Source: Aequorivita sp. (GTDB taxonomy: Bacteria; Bacteroidota; Bacteroidia; Flavobacteriales; Flavobacteriaceae). From it: a stretch of 32,038 nucleotides of DNA. The notes beneath the pieces were generated by a model. That model did no database searches, was not told where the DNA came from, and saw nothing but the letters and a program-made list of their open reading frames with translations. Location of the stretch: assembly GCA_026646335.1 (NCBI GenBank), contig JAPKFY010000019.1, forward strand, positions 1 to 32,038, written 5' to 3'. The position numbers and the translations under genes are program-made. Position 1 is the stretch's first letter, and every line of letters begins with the position of its first letter. Shown here in pieces: positions 17,228 through 26,177 of this stretch.

Positions 17228-17662
17228 ATGTTCTCAAAAGCGTGTCAATATGGAATAAAAGCAACGGTATATATAGCCTCGCAATCCTCTTTGGGCAATC
17301 GCGTTAGTTTGAAGGACATCGCCTTTAATGTTAATTCTCCCGAAGCATTTACCGCAAAAATCCTGCATCAATTAGCCAAGAGCAACATTCTCGATTCGCT
17401 AAAAGGGCCCACGGGTGGTTTTGTAATACCTGAGGGTAGGGCAGCGACCATTAAGTTGAGTGATATTGTTTCTGCCATAGATGGCGATTCTATATATATG
17501 GGTTGTGCCCTCGGGTTTGATTCATGCGATGCACACCAACCTTGCCCTATGCACAACAAGTTTGCGGGAATACGGGACGACTTGAAAAGAATGCTTCACA
17601 ATACCAGTCTTTATGAACTAGCCCATGGAGTGGATGACGGAATGTCCTTTTTAAAGCGATAA
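17228..17662 (+). CDS. Rrf2 family regulator with three-Cys Fe-S-type motif (tandem paralog)
   Basis: MFSKACQYGIKATVYIA, KGPTGGFVI, GCALGFDSCDAHQPC. Start at ATG 17228, consistent with the -7 box at 17202-17209. Confidence 0.9.
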   Translation: MFSKACQYGIKATVYIASQSSLGNRVSLKDIAFNVNSPEAFTAKILHQLAKSNILDSLKGPTGGFVIPEGRAATIKLSDIVSAIDGDSIYMGCALGFDSCDAHQPCPMHNKFAGIRDDLKRMLHNTSLYELAHGVDDGMSFLKR

Positions 17663-17700
17663 TTTTTTTTTACAACTATTTATGATAAAAAGGTAAGAAA

Positions 17701-17997
17701 ATGGAAGCCTCAAACAAACCCGAAATGACACCGCTGAAAAAAGGTGAAATGTTCAAAATACTCGACATAACTGCCAAGACTGGAATGGAAATGCCAATTC
17801 ATCACAGCACCAAAGAAGCCGTGGTCGTTGTTTTGAGGGGCGAAGCAATTTTAAAAATGCAAGACAAACAGCATACGCTTTTTCAGGGTTCTACCTTTAT
17901 TATTCCGCAAATGGTAGAGCACAGCCTGAAGATTACTGCTGATTTTCACGCAATTGCGATCATGGAAAATGCTTCAATTATTGAATTTGAAAGTTAA
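17701..17997 (+). CDS. Cupin domain protein
   Basis: EMPIHHSTKEAVVVVLRGEAILKM, FIIPQMVEHSLKI. Confidence 0.8.
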   Translation: MEASNKPEMTPLKKGEMFKILDITAKTGMEMPIHHSTKEAVVVVLRGEAILKMQDKQHTLFQGSTFIIPQMVEHSLKITADFHAIAIMENASIIEFES

Positions 17998-18049
17998 GAC
18001 TTCATTAACTTGAATCAGGTTAGAATAATAATAATTTTATAAAATAAAA

Positions 18050-18391
18050 ATGATGGAAAACTCAGAAATGTTCCCAAAAACTACCCGCGAACTGGGAGAA
18101 AAAAAAGCAGCACTTGCTCCGCAGAATATAGAAGCTTGGCGAAATTTCAGTAAAACGGTATTTCAGGCCGGGGCCTTGGATGAAAAAACAAAACAGCTCA
18201 TTGCCGTTGCAGTGGCACACGTTACCCAGTGCCCTTACTGCATTCGTGCCCATACGCCACAAGCAATGCGCAAAGGCGCAAGCAAAGAAGAAATAATGGA
18301 AGCCATTTGGGTAGCCGCAGAAATGCGCGCAGGAGCTGCTTATGCACACGCCAGCCTTGCTATGGAGGAAATGGAGAAGCACAGCCATTAA
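18050..18391 (+). CDS. Carboxymuconolactone decarboxylase (CMD) family protein
   Basis: LIAVAVAHVTQCPYCIRAHTPQAMRKGASKEEIMEAIWVAAEMRAG. Confidence 0.9.
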   Translation: MMENSEMFPKTTRELGEKKAALAPQNIEAWRNFSKTVFQAGALDEKTKQLIAVAVAHVTQCPYCIRAHTPQAMRKGASKEEIMEAIWVAAEMRAGAAYAHASLAMEEMEKHSH

Positions 18392-18439
18392 AACTTTCAA
18401 TAGTTGAAAAGGTTTGGAGCAAATTAAACAATATTGATT

Positions 18440-19110
18440 ATGAAAAATGAACCCGTTAAAATAAAAACTATCAAGCGCCTTACACGCGATGTATTGCAGA
18501 TTGTAACAGAAAAACCCTTTGGAACCGATTTTACACCCGGTCAAGCAACTGAATTTTTATAGACAAAAAAGGCTGGCAAAACGAGGGCAGGCCCTTCACA
18601 TTTACCTGTCTTCCCAAGGATGACTATCTTGAATTTATTATAAAAACTTATCCCGAACTGAAAGGGGTTACCAATGAATTGCTGAGTTTGAAGGCAGGGG
18701 ACAGCTTGATAGTGAACGATATTTTCGGCGCCATCGAATATAAAGGCGAAGGGGTTTTCATTGCAGGTGGGGCAGGGGTTACTCCCTTTATTTCAATTTT
18801 CCGTTATTTAAGGGAAAAGAACTCACTTGGAAATAACAAACTCATTTTTGCCAACAAGACAAAGGCCGATATCATTTTGAAAGATGAATTTGAAAAGATG
18901 CTGGGCGATAAATTCATCAATATTCTTTCAAGTGAAAAAACTGAAAAATATGCTTATGGACAGATTTCGGAAGATTTTATAAAAAAGAATGGAACTCTCT
19001 CGAATTCATATTTTTATCTCTGTGGTCCACCATCGATGATGGATGCAGTGGAAAAACAATTGATAAATTTGAAAGTTCCGGCTGATAAAATTGTAAAAGA
19101 AGAATTTTAG
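18440..19110 (+). pseudogene. Flavodoxin/ferredoxin reductase (FAD/NAD(P)-binding), frameshifted
   Basis: Frame 2 reads MKNEPVKIKTIKRLTRDVLQIVTEKPFGTDFTPGQATEFL*. Continuing in frame 1 from 18559 gives IDKKGWQNEGRPFTFTCLPKDD...GVFIAGGAGVTPFISIFRYL...YLCGPPSMMDAVE. One base appears to be missing in the T5 run at 18554-18558. Confidence 0.75.
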
Positions 19111-19144
19111 GTTGTTTCTTATTAGTCCGTAAAAAACACACATT

Positions 19145-19597
19145 ATGCAAAAAAAGAGATTGGATTATTATGAAACGGATCCGAAAGCCATTTCGGGAAT
19201 GTTAGAAATCGAAAAGTATGTTGCGGGCTCAGGTCTTGAGCGCAGTCTTTATGAATTGGTAAAACTCCGTGCTTCGCAAATCAACGGTTGTGCTTATTGC
19301 ATTGATATACATTCCAAAGATGCGCGCAAAGCAGGTGAAACTGAGCAGCGACTTTATACACTATCGGCTTGGCGTGAAACCTCATTTTATTCAGAGAGAG
19401 AACGCGCTGCTTTAACTTGGACAGAGGCCCTGACATTAATTTCTGAGAACGATGTTGCCGATTCACTATATGAAGAAATGCGAAAACATTTCAGCGAAAA
19501 AGAGCAACTGGCGCTAACAATGACAATTATCGCCATCAATGGCTGGAACCGTTTGGCCATAGGATTTCGGGTAGAACCTGGAAGTTACAATCCTTAA
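19145..19597 (+). CDS. CMD/AhpD-like alkylhydroperoxidase family protein
   Basis: LVKLRASQINGCAYCIDIHSKDARKAGETEQRLYTLSAWRE. Confidence 0.9.
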   Translation: MQKKRLDYYETDPKAISGMLEIEKYVAGSGLERSLYELVKLRASQINGCAYCIDIHSKDARKAGETEQRLYTLSAWRETSFYSERERAALTWTEALTLISENDVADSLYEEMRKHFSEKEQLALTMTIIAINGWNRLAIGFRVEPGSYNP

Positions 19598-19635
19598 ATT
19601 GGTTTTCAGATAATTTATTTTAAATAATAACGAAG

Positions 19636-20349
19636 ATGAAAATTCCCAATAAAATTGCAATCGTCACAGGAGCCAGCAGTGGGTTAGGGGCAGCCATTTC
19701 CAATGCCTTGGTAGCAGAGGGCGCAACAGTTTACGGACTTGCTCGAAATAGTGATGCGCTTAAAGTGGTGCAAAAAAAATTGGGCAATGATTTTATTCCA
19801 ATAACGCTTGATATTTCAGAAGAAAAAGCTGTAAAAAATTGGGTTTTCGAAACTTTTTCAGATGAAAAATCCCCAGATATACTGGTCAACAATGCAGGAA
19901 CAGGTTGCTTCGGAAAAATTGACGAAATGCCTTCCGATGAATGGTACAAAATGATAAATACGAATCTCAACGGGATGTACTGTATCACTTCCCAAATTGT
20001 GAAGTTGATGAAAGCCAAAAAAGAAAGTTCGCACATTATTAACATTGGCTCCATTTTAGGCACCACAACTCGTGCCGAAGGTGCTGCCTATTGTGCAACA
20101 AAGTATGGGATAAGTGGTTTTAGTGAAGCGCTTTTTAAGGAATTACGGGAATACAATATTAAAGTAAGCTGCTTAAACCCTGGCTCCATCGATACCAGTT
20201 TTTTCAAAAGCTCTGGAATACAAGCTCATAGCAATATGCTTCAAGCTGAAGACATTGCGTCAACTATGTTGCACATTCTAAAAACACCGGACAATATGTT
20301 AATAAGCGAGATGACCGTTCGGCCATTAAACCCGAGAGCGCCTGAATAA
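19636..20349 (+). CDS. Short-chain dehydrogenase/reductase
   Basis: IVTGASSGLGAAIS, ILVNNAGTG, AYCATKYGISGFSEAL. Confidence 0.93.
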   Translation: MKIPNKIAIVTGASSGLGAAISNALVAEGATVYGLARNSDALKVVQKKLGNDFIPITLDISEEKAVKNWVFETFSDEKSPDILVNNAGTGCFGKIDEMPSDEWYKMINTNLNGMYCITSQIVKLMKAKKESSHIINIGSILGTTTRAEGAAYCATKYGISGFSEALFKELREYNIKVSCLNPGSIDTSFFKSSGIQAHSNMLQAEDIASTMLHILKTPDNMLISEMTVRPLNPRAPE

Positions 20350-20391
20350 TTTTATTTTAGGAAAAGTATTTGATTTTTTAATTTAACAGAA

Positions 20392-20685
20392 ATGGACTAT
20401 ATTCATCGTTTTCTTGCGTTTTTTAAGAATAAAGAGAAAGAAGAGACCAAAGAACCAGTTGGCGAGCAAAATTGTTCTTTTTGTTGGGGTTACCAAGAAT
20501 ATGATGAAAAAATAAGGTTGCTGCCAAAAGATAAGTATATAGATGTGAAAAACCATCAGGATAAATACGTTAAAGTTGGAAAATTTATGATGGAACATGT
20601 GGATGGATTTAAAAATAAAAAGAGAATCGTTGAGCGTTGTCCAGAATGTGGCGGTAAGCGAATTAAATATAAAGAAAACTCTTAA
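20392..20685 (+). CDS. Small hypothetical protein with paired CxxC motifs
   Basis: QNCSFCWGYQEYD ... ERCPECGGKRIKY. Confidence 0.6.
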   Translation: MDYIHRFLAFFKNKEKEETKEPVGEQNCSFCWGYQEYDEKIRLLPKDKYIDVKNHQDKYVKVGKFMMEHVDGFKNKKRIVERCPECGGKRIKYKENS

Positions 20686-20689
20686 ATCT

Positions 20690-21154
20690 ATGGAAAAGAA
20701 AAAACCTATAAAACGCCATAAAGCATTGCAACCGCTGAGTAGACAACATCATTTTGGGCTGCTGTTCAGTTGGAAGATTCGAAAAGGGTTTAGCAAAAAT
20801 ATTGACATCGACCGTATGCAGGAATATGCAAAGTGGTTTTATGAACACGAAATAAAACCCCATTTCAGGGACGAGGAAAAATATCTTTTTCCAATACTTG
20901 AGGAAGACAACGAATTAGTTGAACGCGCTTTGAAGGAACACAGACGAATAATGCGACTGTTTAATGATATAAGAAATCCTGAGAAGTCCCTAAATTGCTT
21001 GGAAGAGGAACTAGATGCTCACATTCGTTTTGAGGAACGCATACTTTTCAATGAAATACAAAAAGTTGCTACTGAGACACAACTTGAAAAAATTGAGAAA
21101 ATCCACAACGGTATAGAAAAATCTCCCGATTACCACGATCCCTTTTGGGAATAA
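20690..21154 (+). CDS. Hemerythrin HHE-domain protein
   Basis: Start reassigned to ATG 20690. SRQHHFGLL, HEIKPHFRDEEKYLFP, KEHRRIM, DAHIRFEERILF. Confidence 0.85.
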   Translation: MEKKKPIKRHKALQPLSRQHHFGLLFSWKIRKGFSKNIDIDRMQEYAKWFYEHEIKPHFRDEEKYLFPILEEDNELVERALKEHRRIMRLFNDIRNPEKSLNCLEEELDAHIRFEERILFNEIQKVATETQLEKIEKIHNGIEKSPDYHDPFWE

Positions 21155-21235
21155 CATCTTTTTATTAAATTATTTTATTTGTTAATTACTAATGAGTTAT
21201 ATGCAAAAATCTATTTCTGATAAAAATGTCATTTT

Positions 21236-21249
21236 ATGATTTAAGTCAT
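21236..21249. promoter_or_regulatory. FNR/CRP-type box upstream of ric; -7-like box GAAATTTG at 21272-21279
   Basis: ATGATTTAAGTCAT, 22 bp before GAAATTTG; gene start at 21305 (or 21311). Confidence 0.65.
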
Positions 21250-21304
21250 ACTTTATTACTTTTTTTCTAATGAAATTTGCGTCATTATTATTCATTAAAA
21301 TTAT

Positions 21305-22036
21305 ATGACAATGACAACACTTCAAGAACGAACCGTAGCCGATGTGGTTACCGAAAACATAAAAGCTGCACACATTTTCAAAAAACACGGCATAGACTTT
21401 TGCTGTGGCGGCGGAATCAGCATTAAAAGGGCTTGTGAAAAGGCGAAGATAGATCCTTCAATTTTAGAAGCAGAACTTCTAAATCTGGATACAGTACAGG
21501 ACCGCGCCTATGATTATAACAGTTGGAAACTCGACTTTTTGACGGACCATATCATAAATGTGCACCATCACTACGTTGAGGAAAGCAGCCCATTGCTTTT
21601 GCAATATTCAAAACGTGTAAACCATGTTCACGGACATCATTATACTGAACTTGCGGAGATAGAGAGTTTGGTAACAAAGGTTGTTCAGGAATTGGCCGCA
21701 CATTTGAAAAAGGAAGAATTGATACTTTTCCCTTTTATCAAAAAACTTGTAACCGCCGAACGCGAAAACAGCGAAGTGCCCACAATTCATTTCGGTACTG
21801 TTGAAAACCCTATAAAAATGATGGAGGAGGAACACGAGGAAGCTGGCGAGATTTTGCGTAGGATTTCAAAATTGAGCAACAACTATACCCCACCACAGGG
21901 CGCTTGCAACACCTATCGTGCATTTTACGCAAAGCTTGAAGAGTTTGAGCAGGATCTGCACCAACACATACATTTAGAAAATAATATCCTTTTCCCAAAA
22001 GCATTGAATTTGGAAAAGAAACTTAAAAAAAACTAA
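21305..22036 (+). CDS. ric: Di-iron RIC protein (ScdA/YtfE family, repair of iron centers)
   Basis: TVADVVTENIKAAHIFKKHGIDFCCGGGISIKRACEKA plus hemerythrin-like HHHYVEESSPLL and EEEHEEAGEILRRI motifs. Confidence 0.93.
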   Translation: MTMTTLQERTVADVVTENIKAAHIFKKHGIDFCCGGGISIKRACEKAKIDPSILEAELLNLDTVQDRAYDYNSWKLDFLTDHIINVHHHYVEESSPLLLQYSKRVNHVHGHHYTELAEIESLVTKVVQELAAHLKKEELILFPFIKKLVTAERENSEVPTIHFGTVENPIKMMEEEHEEAGEILRRISKLSNNYTPPQGACNTYRAFYAKLEEFEQDLHQHIHLENNILFPKALNLEKKLKKN

Positions 22037-22094
22037 TTCTATAAATTAGTATCCCCATCCCCAAATCTTGATTTTTATTTAATTGGTTTTTAGG

Positions 22095-22152
22095 ACAGTT
22101 CGGAAGTTTGGCAATTATGAATGTTTGCTGCCAAATTCCGGACTGTTTTTTT
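22095..22152 (+). terminator. Long terminator/attenuator-like hairpin
   Basis: ACAGTTCGGAAGTTTGGCA (22095-22113) pairs with TGCCAAATTCCGGACTGT (22129-22146; one G-U, one bulge), followed by a T run. Confidence 0.75.
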
Positions 22153-22163
22153 AATTTTACGGC

Positions 22164-23381
22164 TTGATAGATTTAAAAAAACATATAGGCATAGCCTTGG
22201 CTTATTTTTTGGTCGTAGCATTAATGGGTGTTCTGTTGAGGTTTTATGTTGTTACCTCACTTCCCTTCAATTATAAATTTCTCCTTCACGCACATTCCCA
22301 CACTGCTCTCTTGGGCTGGATTTATTTGGGATTGGCAACCTTGATTTACAAAATTTTTCTTTCTGTAGCAGAAAAATCGAAACATTACAAGCGCATCTTC
22401 CTCTTCACAAATATTTGTATTTTAGGAATGTTAGTAACCTTTCCCATTCAGGGTTATGCATTGTTCTCCATTATTTTTTCAACGCTGTTTTTGTTCGCTT
22501 CCTATTGGTTTGCCTGGTTTTCGATAAAGCACATTCCGCCCCATTTCAAAAATCGTTTTTCTTGGAAACTCATAAAGACTTCGCTTTGGTATCTTGTTAT
22601 TTCCAGCCTTGGGCCGTGGGCTATTGGCGGTGTGATGGCAACCTTGGGCACGGAATCCATTTGGTACAAAACATCCATTTATTTTTATCTTCATTTTCAA
22701 TATAACGGATGGTTTATCTTGGCGCTCTTGGGGGTTTTGTTTTATATTTTTGAAGAAAAGGGAATTCAGTTTGACCCTGAAAAACTGAAATCATTTTTCC
22801 TGCTTCTGAATTTTGGCGTGTTGTTTACCTTATTCCTTTCGGCACTTTGGTTTGTTCCGCCCATTGTTTTTTATTTGGTCGGATTAGCTGGGGCTGTGGC
22901 CCAAGGGCTTGCTTTTTATGAACTTTATTTGCTTCTCAAAGACCATTTTCCTCGCGTACAAAAATCATTTGCACCCGGAGCTTTTTTTCTCCTGAAAATA
23001 GCCGGAGGTTTACTTGTTGCAAAACTGTTGATTCAACTTTTCTCTGCCCACCCATATGTGGCAAGATTGGCCTTTCAGCTAAAAGATTTTGTAATAGGAT
23101 ATCTTCATTTGGTTTTTCTGGGCATCGTAATAACAACATTACTTGCTTTTTTGAACTATTTTAAATTAATAAAAATTCCCAAAAGCTTTATTTGGACCTT
23201 CATTTTTTCTCTTGCAACTACTGAACTTTTAGTCTTTTATAATGCCTTCGCTCTTTGGTTAAAACTTCCGTTTATTTCAAACTATTATATGTTATTGGCA
23301 ATTTTGAGTCTGAGCTTTCCGATAGCGGTGTCAATTCTTTTTTTTAAAAATATCTTTCCGGAGTATTCCAAAAATGGTTAA
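22164..23381 (+). CDS. Polytopic membrane protein with conserved-looking His motifs; possible divergent heme-copper oxidase relative
   Basis: About 12 hydrophobic segments; LLHAHSHTALLGWIYLGLATL, YFYLHFQYNGWFILALLG, VIGYLHLVFLGIVIT. TTG start. Confidence 0.6.
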   Translation: MIDLKKHIGIALAYFLVVALMGVLLRFYVVTSLPFNYKFLLHAHSHTALLGWIYLGLATLIYKIFLSVAEKSKHYKRIFLFTNICILGMLVTFPIQGYALFSIIFSTLFLFASYWFAWFSIKHIPPHFKNRFSWKLIKTSLWYLVISSLGPWAIGGVMATLGTESIWYKTSIYFYLHFQYNGWFILALLGVLFYIFEEKGIQFDPEKLKSFFLLLNFGVLFTLFLSALWFVPPIVFYLVGLAGAVAQGLAFYELYLLLKDHFPRVQKSFAPGAFFLLKIAGGLLVAKLLIQLFSAHPYVARLAFQLKDFVIGYLHLVFLGIVITTLLAFLNYFKLIKIPKSFIWTFIFSLATTELLVFYNAFALWLKLPFISNYYMLLAILSLSFPIAVSILFFKNIFPEYSKNG

Positions 23382-23449
23382 AATTGCTTACATTCAATTC
23401 TTTTATTTGCCACATTTACTGATGTTTATTAACCAATAAATTTCGAGAT

Positions 23450-23659
23450 ATGAAAAAAAACATGGGCGGCCCAGACCGTACAATTCGACTTCTAATAGCT
23501 GCAATTCTGGTGGCTTTGTATTATTTTGATGTTATTGACGGAACTTCGGCTATTGTATTGTTAGTAGTTGCTGCTATTTTTGTTTTAACTAGTTTTATTA
23601 GTTTTTGCCCGCTTTACACACTTTTGGGGGTAAATACATGTAAGGTCAGAAAGGGTTAA
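23450..23659 (+). CDS. DUF2892 (YgaP-like TM) protein
   Basis: NMGGPDRTIRLLIAAILVALYYF ... FISFCPLYTLLGVNTCK. Confidence 0.88.
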   Translation: MKKNMGGPDRTIRLLIAAILVALYYFDVIDGTSAIVLLVVAAIFVLTSFISFCPLYTLLGVNTCKVRKG

Positions 23660-23681
23660 AATAGCGTGATGATTAGGTTTA

Positions 23682-23695
23682 GTGATATTTATCAT
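23682..23695. promoter_or_regulatory. FNR/CRP-type box upstream of ccoI; -7-like box AAACTTTG at 23718-23725
   Basis: GTGATATTTATCAT (TGAT-N4-ATCA), 22 bp before AAACTTTG. Confidence 0.75.
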
Positions 23696-23755
23696 TTTTT
23701 AAAATGTGGACATTACCAAACTTTGCAACAGGTATAACGAGCAAATTTAAGATTG

Positions 23756-26161
23756 ATGGTAAACTGTTTCCATTGCGGCGATCCGTGTTTGGACGTTGAA
23801 ATTAAGCATGAGGAGAAATCCTTCTGCTGCTATGGCTGCAAGACGGTTTTTGATATTCTGCACGACAACGATTTAAGTTATTATTACGATCTTGAAAAAA
23901 CGCCGGGAATTTCTCCAAAGGAAATCGCCGGTAAATATGATTTTCTTGACAATGAGGCCATTGTTGAAAAACTACTTGAATTCAATGACGGAAGCACACA
24001 GATCGTTTCCTTTTTAATACCCTCCATACATTGCAGCAGTTGTATTTGGATTCTTGAAAACCTGAACAAACTTAATCCTGCCGTAAAATCTTCACTTGTA
24101 AATTTTCCTGAAAAGACAGTTCACATAACTTTTACGGCTAAGGAAAATTCACTCAAAAACCTTGTTGTTCTTTTAAGCCGAATTGGCTACGAACCCTACA
24201 TCTCATTAGACGACTCTGAAAAAAAGGAAAAATACATCAACCGAAGCCTTACTTATAAATTAGGTATCGCTGGCTTTGCCTTTGGAAATGTGATGTTCCT
24301 GTCTTTTCCCGAATATTTCGAACATTCTGAATTTTGGTTGGATCAGTTCAAACCCTTTTTCCGCTGGTTGATGTTCGCGTTTTCACTTCCAGTTGTATTT
24401 TATTCAGCAAGCGGATATTTCACTTCGGCCTATAAAGGACTTCGTTCCAAAATCTTAAACATCGATGTCCCCATTGCATTGGGCGTTGCAGTTCTATTTA
24501 TTAGAAGCACCATAGATATTGTGATGGATTTGGGCACGGGCTTTTTCGATAGCCTTACTGGCCTAGTTTTCTTTTTGCTTCTCGGGAAGTTTTTTCAGCA
24601 AAAAACCTACAGCTATCTATCTTTTGTACGCGATTATAAATCATATTTTCCAATTGCGGTTACGAGGCTTTTCAAAAATACAGCAGGAAAAACCGTGGAG
24701 GAACAAGCTGAGGTTTATAACGTGAAAAAAGGCGATCGTCTGCTAATTCGCAACAACGAAATTATTCCCGTTGACGCTATTTTAATCAAAGGAAACGCCC
24801 TTATAGATTACAGTTTTGTTACTGGCGAAGCGGAACCCATTTCCAAGCAAAGTGGCGACAAACTCTACGCTGGCGGCAAACAGCAAGCAGGGATTTTAGA
24901 AGTTGAAGTATTAAAACCCGTAGCGCAGAGCTATTTGACACAGCTTTGGAGCAACGATGTTTTCAGCAAAGACAAAACAGGGATTTTTGAGAATATAACT
25001 GATAGCATTAGCAAGCGTTTTACGGTGGTCCTTCTTTCAATAGCTTTTATTTCAACCATTTTTTGGCTGGTTGTTGATCCTTCAAAAGCATTTAATGTGT
25101 TCACTTCGGTGTTGATTGTGGCCTGTCCATGTGCAATTGCCCTCGCGGCACCGTTCACTTTGGGGAATGTACTGCGCATCTTCGGAAGGGAGAAATTATA
25201 TTTGAAAGAAGCTTCAGTAATTGAACAAATGGCGAAGCTGGACTCCGTTGTTTTTGACAAAACGGGAACGCTTACCACCAATCAAAAAAACCTGATTACG
25301 TATGAAGGTTTGGCGCTTTCTGCGGAAGAAAAGCAATTGCTGACCAGCACTCTTCGTGCATCCAGTCACCCGTTGAGCCGTTCGCTTTATAGTATTCTTG
25401 ATAAAAATGACATCCAAACTTTGGATGATTTTGAAGAAGAAGTTGGAAAGGGAATTTCAGCAACTTTCAACGATAATTCCATAAAAGTGGGTTCGTATGA
25501 ATTTGTTGGGTTTTATGATGAAATGACCTCCGAAGTAAAGAACAAAACCACCGTTCACATCAGTGCTAATCAAGTGTACAAAGGTTGCTACATTTTCAAT
25601 AGTGAATATAGAAAAGGTATTGCGGAACTTTTTGAACAGTTGGGAAATGACAAAGAAGTAATTGTGCTTTCCGGCGATAACGAAGGAGAGCGCAATCGTT
25701 TGGAAACCTTGCTTCCAAAAGGTACATTGCTCTACTTCAATCAAAAACCCGATGATAAACTCAGTTTCATTAAAGACCTTCAGCAAAATGGCAAAAAGGT
25801 ATTGATGATAGGAGATGGACTTAATGACGCTGGAGCGTTGAAGCAAAGCAATGTTGGGTTTGTAATTTCAGAAAACACAAACGTTTTTTCACCTGCTTGC
25901 GATGGTATTTTGGACGCATCCCAATTCAACAAAATTGCTGACTATTTAAACTTTTCAAAAAGTGGGGTTAGGATTATTAAGTGGGCTTTCATCTTTTCTT
26001 TGTTCTACAATTTAATAGGGTTGTCATTTGCCGTTACGGGACATTTAAGACCGGTAGTGGCCGCAATATTAATGCCTTTAAGTTCAATTAGTATTGTTAT
26101 ATTTACAACCGTTGCAACCCAATATATTGGCAAGAAATTAAGAACGGATATAAATAAGTAA
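23756..26161 (+). CDS. ccoI: Heavy-metal P-type ATPase, cbb3 oxidase copper-loading type (CcoI/FixI)
   Basis: N-terminal CFHCGDPC and CCYGC, IVACPCAIALA (CPC), DKTGTLT, GDGLNDAGAL; upstream of ccoS. Confidence 0.93.
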   Translation: MVNCFHCGDPCLDVEIKHEEKSFCCYGCKTVFDILHDNDLSYYYDLEKTPGISPKEIAGKYDFLDNEAIVEKLLEFNDGSTQIVSFLIPSIHCSSCIWILENLNKLNPAVKSSLVNFPEKTVHITFTAKENSLKNLVVLLSRIGYEPYISLDDSEKKEKYINRSLTYKLGIAGFAFGNVMFLSFPEYFEHSEFWLDQFKPFFRWLMFAFSLPVVFYSASGYFTSAYKGLRSKILNIDVPIALGVAVLFIRSTIDIVMDLGTGFFDSLTGLVFFLLLGKFFQQKTYSYLSFVRDYKSYFPIAVTRLFKNTAGKTVEEQAEVYNVKKGDRLLIRNNEIIPVDAILIKGNALIDYSFVTGEAEPISKQSGDKLYAGGKQQAGILEVEVLKPVAQSYLTQLWSNDVFSKDKTGIFENITDSISKRFTVVLLSIAFISTIFWLVVDPSKAFNVFTSVLIVACPCAIALAAPFTLGNVLRIFGREKLYLKEASVIEQMAKLDSVVFDKTGTLTTNQKNLITYEGLALSAEEKQLLTSTLRASSHPLSRSLYSILDKNDIQTLDDFEEEVGKGISATFNDNSIKVGSYEFVGFYDEMTSEVKNKTTVHISANQVYKGCYIFNSEYRKGIAELFEQLGNDKEVIVLSGDNEGERNRLETLLPKGTLLYFNQKPDDKLSFIKDLQQNGKKVLMIGDGLNDAGALKQSNVGFVISENTNVFSPACDGILDASQFNKIADYLNFSKSGVRIIKWAFIFSLFYNLIGLSFAVTGHLRPVVAAILMPLSSISIVIFTTVATQYIGKKLRTDINK

Positions 26162-26163
26162 AA

Positions 26164-26177
26164 TTGATAAATGTCAT
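26164..26177. promoter_or_regulatory. FNR/CRP-type box upstream of ccoS; -7 box TAATTTTG at 26200-26207
   Basis: TTGATAAATGTCAT, 22 bp before a full TAnnTTTG match. Confidence 0.78.

Noticed and set aside
18032-18039. TAATTTTA upstream of the CMD gene as a seventh regulon promoter
   Set aside because: The expected box position (17996-18009, AAGACTTCATTAAC) has no TGA-N6-TCA.
20597-20689. N-terminal extension of the hemerythrin ORF
   Set aside because: Overlaps the preceding small CxxC gene in another frame; ATG 20690 gives a normal hemerythrin-domain start.
21218-21231. TGATAAAAATGTCA upstream of ric as another FNR-type box
   Set aside because: Half-site spacing is 8, not 6; it fits the Rrf2-like palindrome spacing better.
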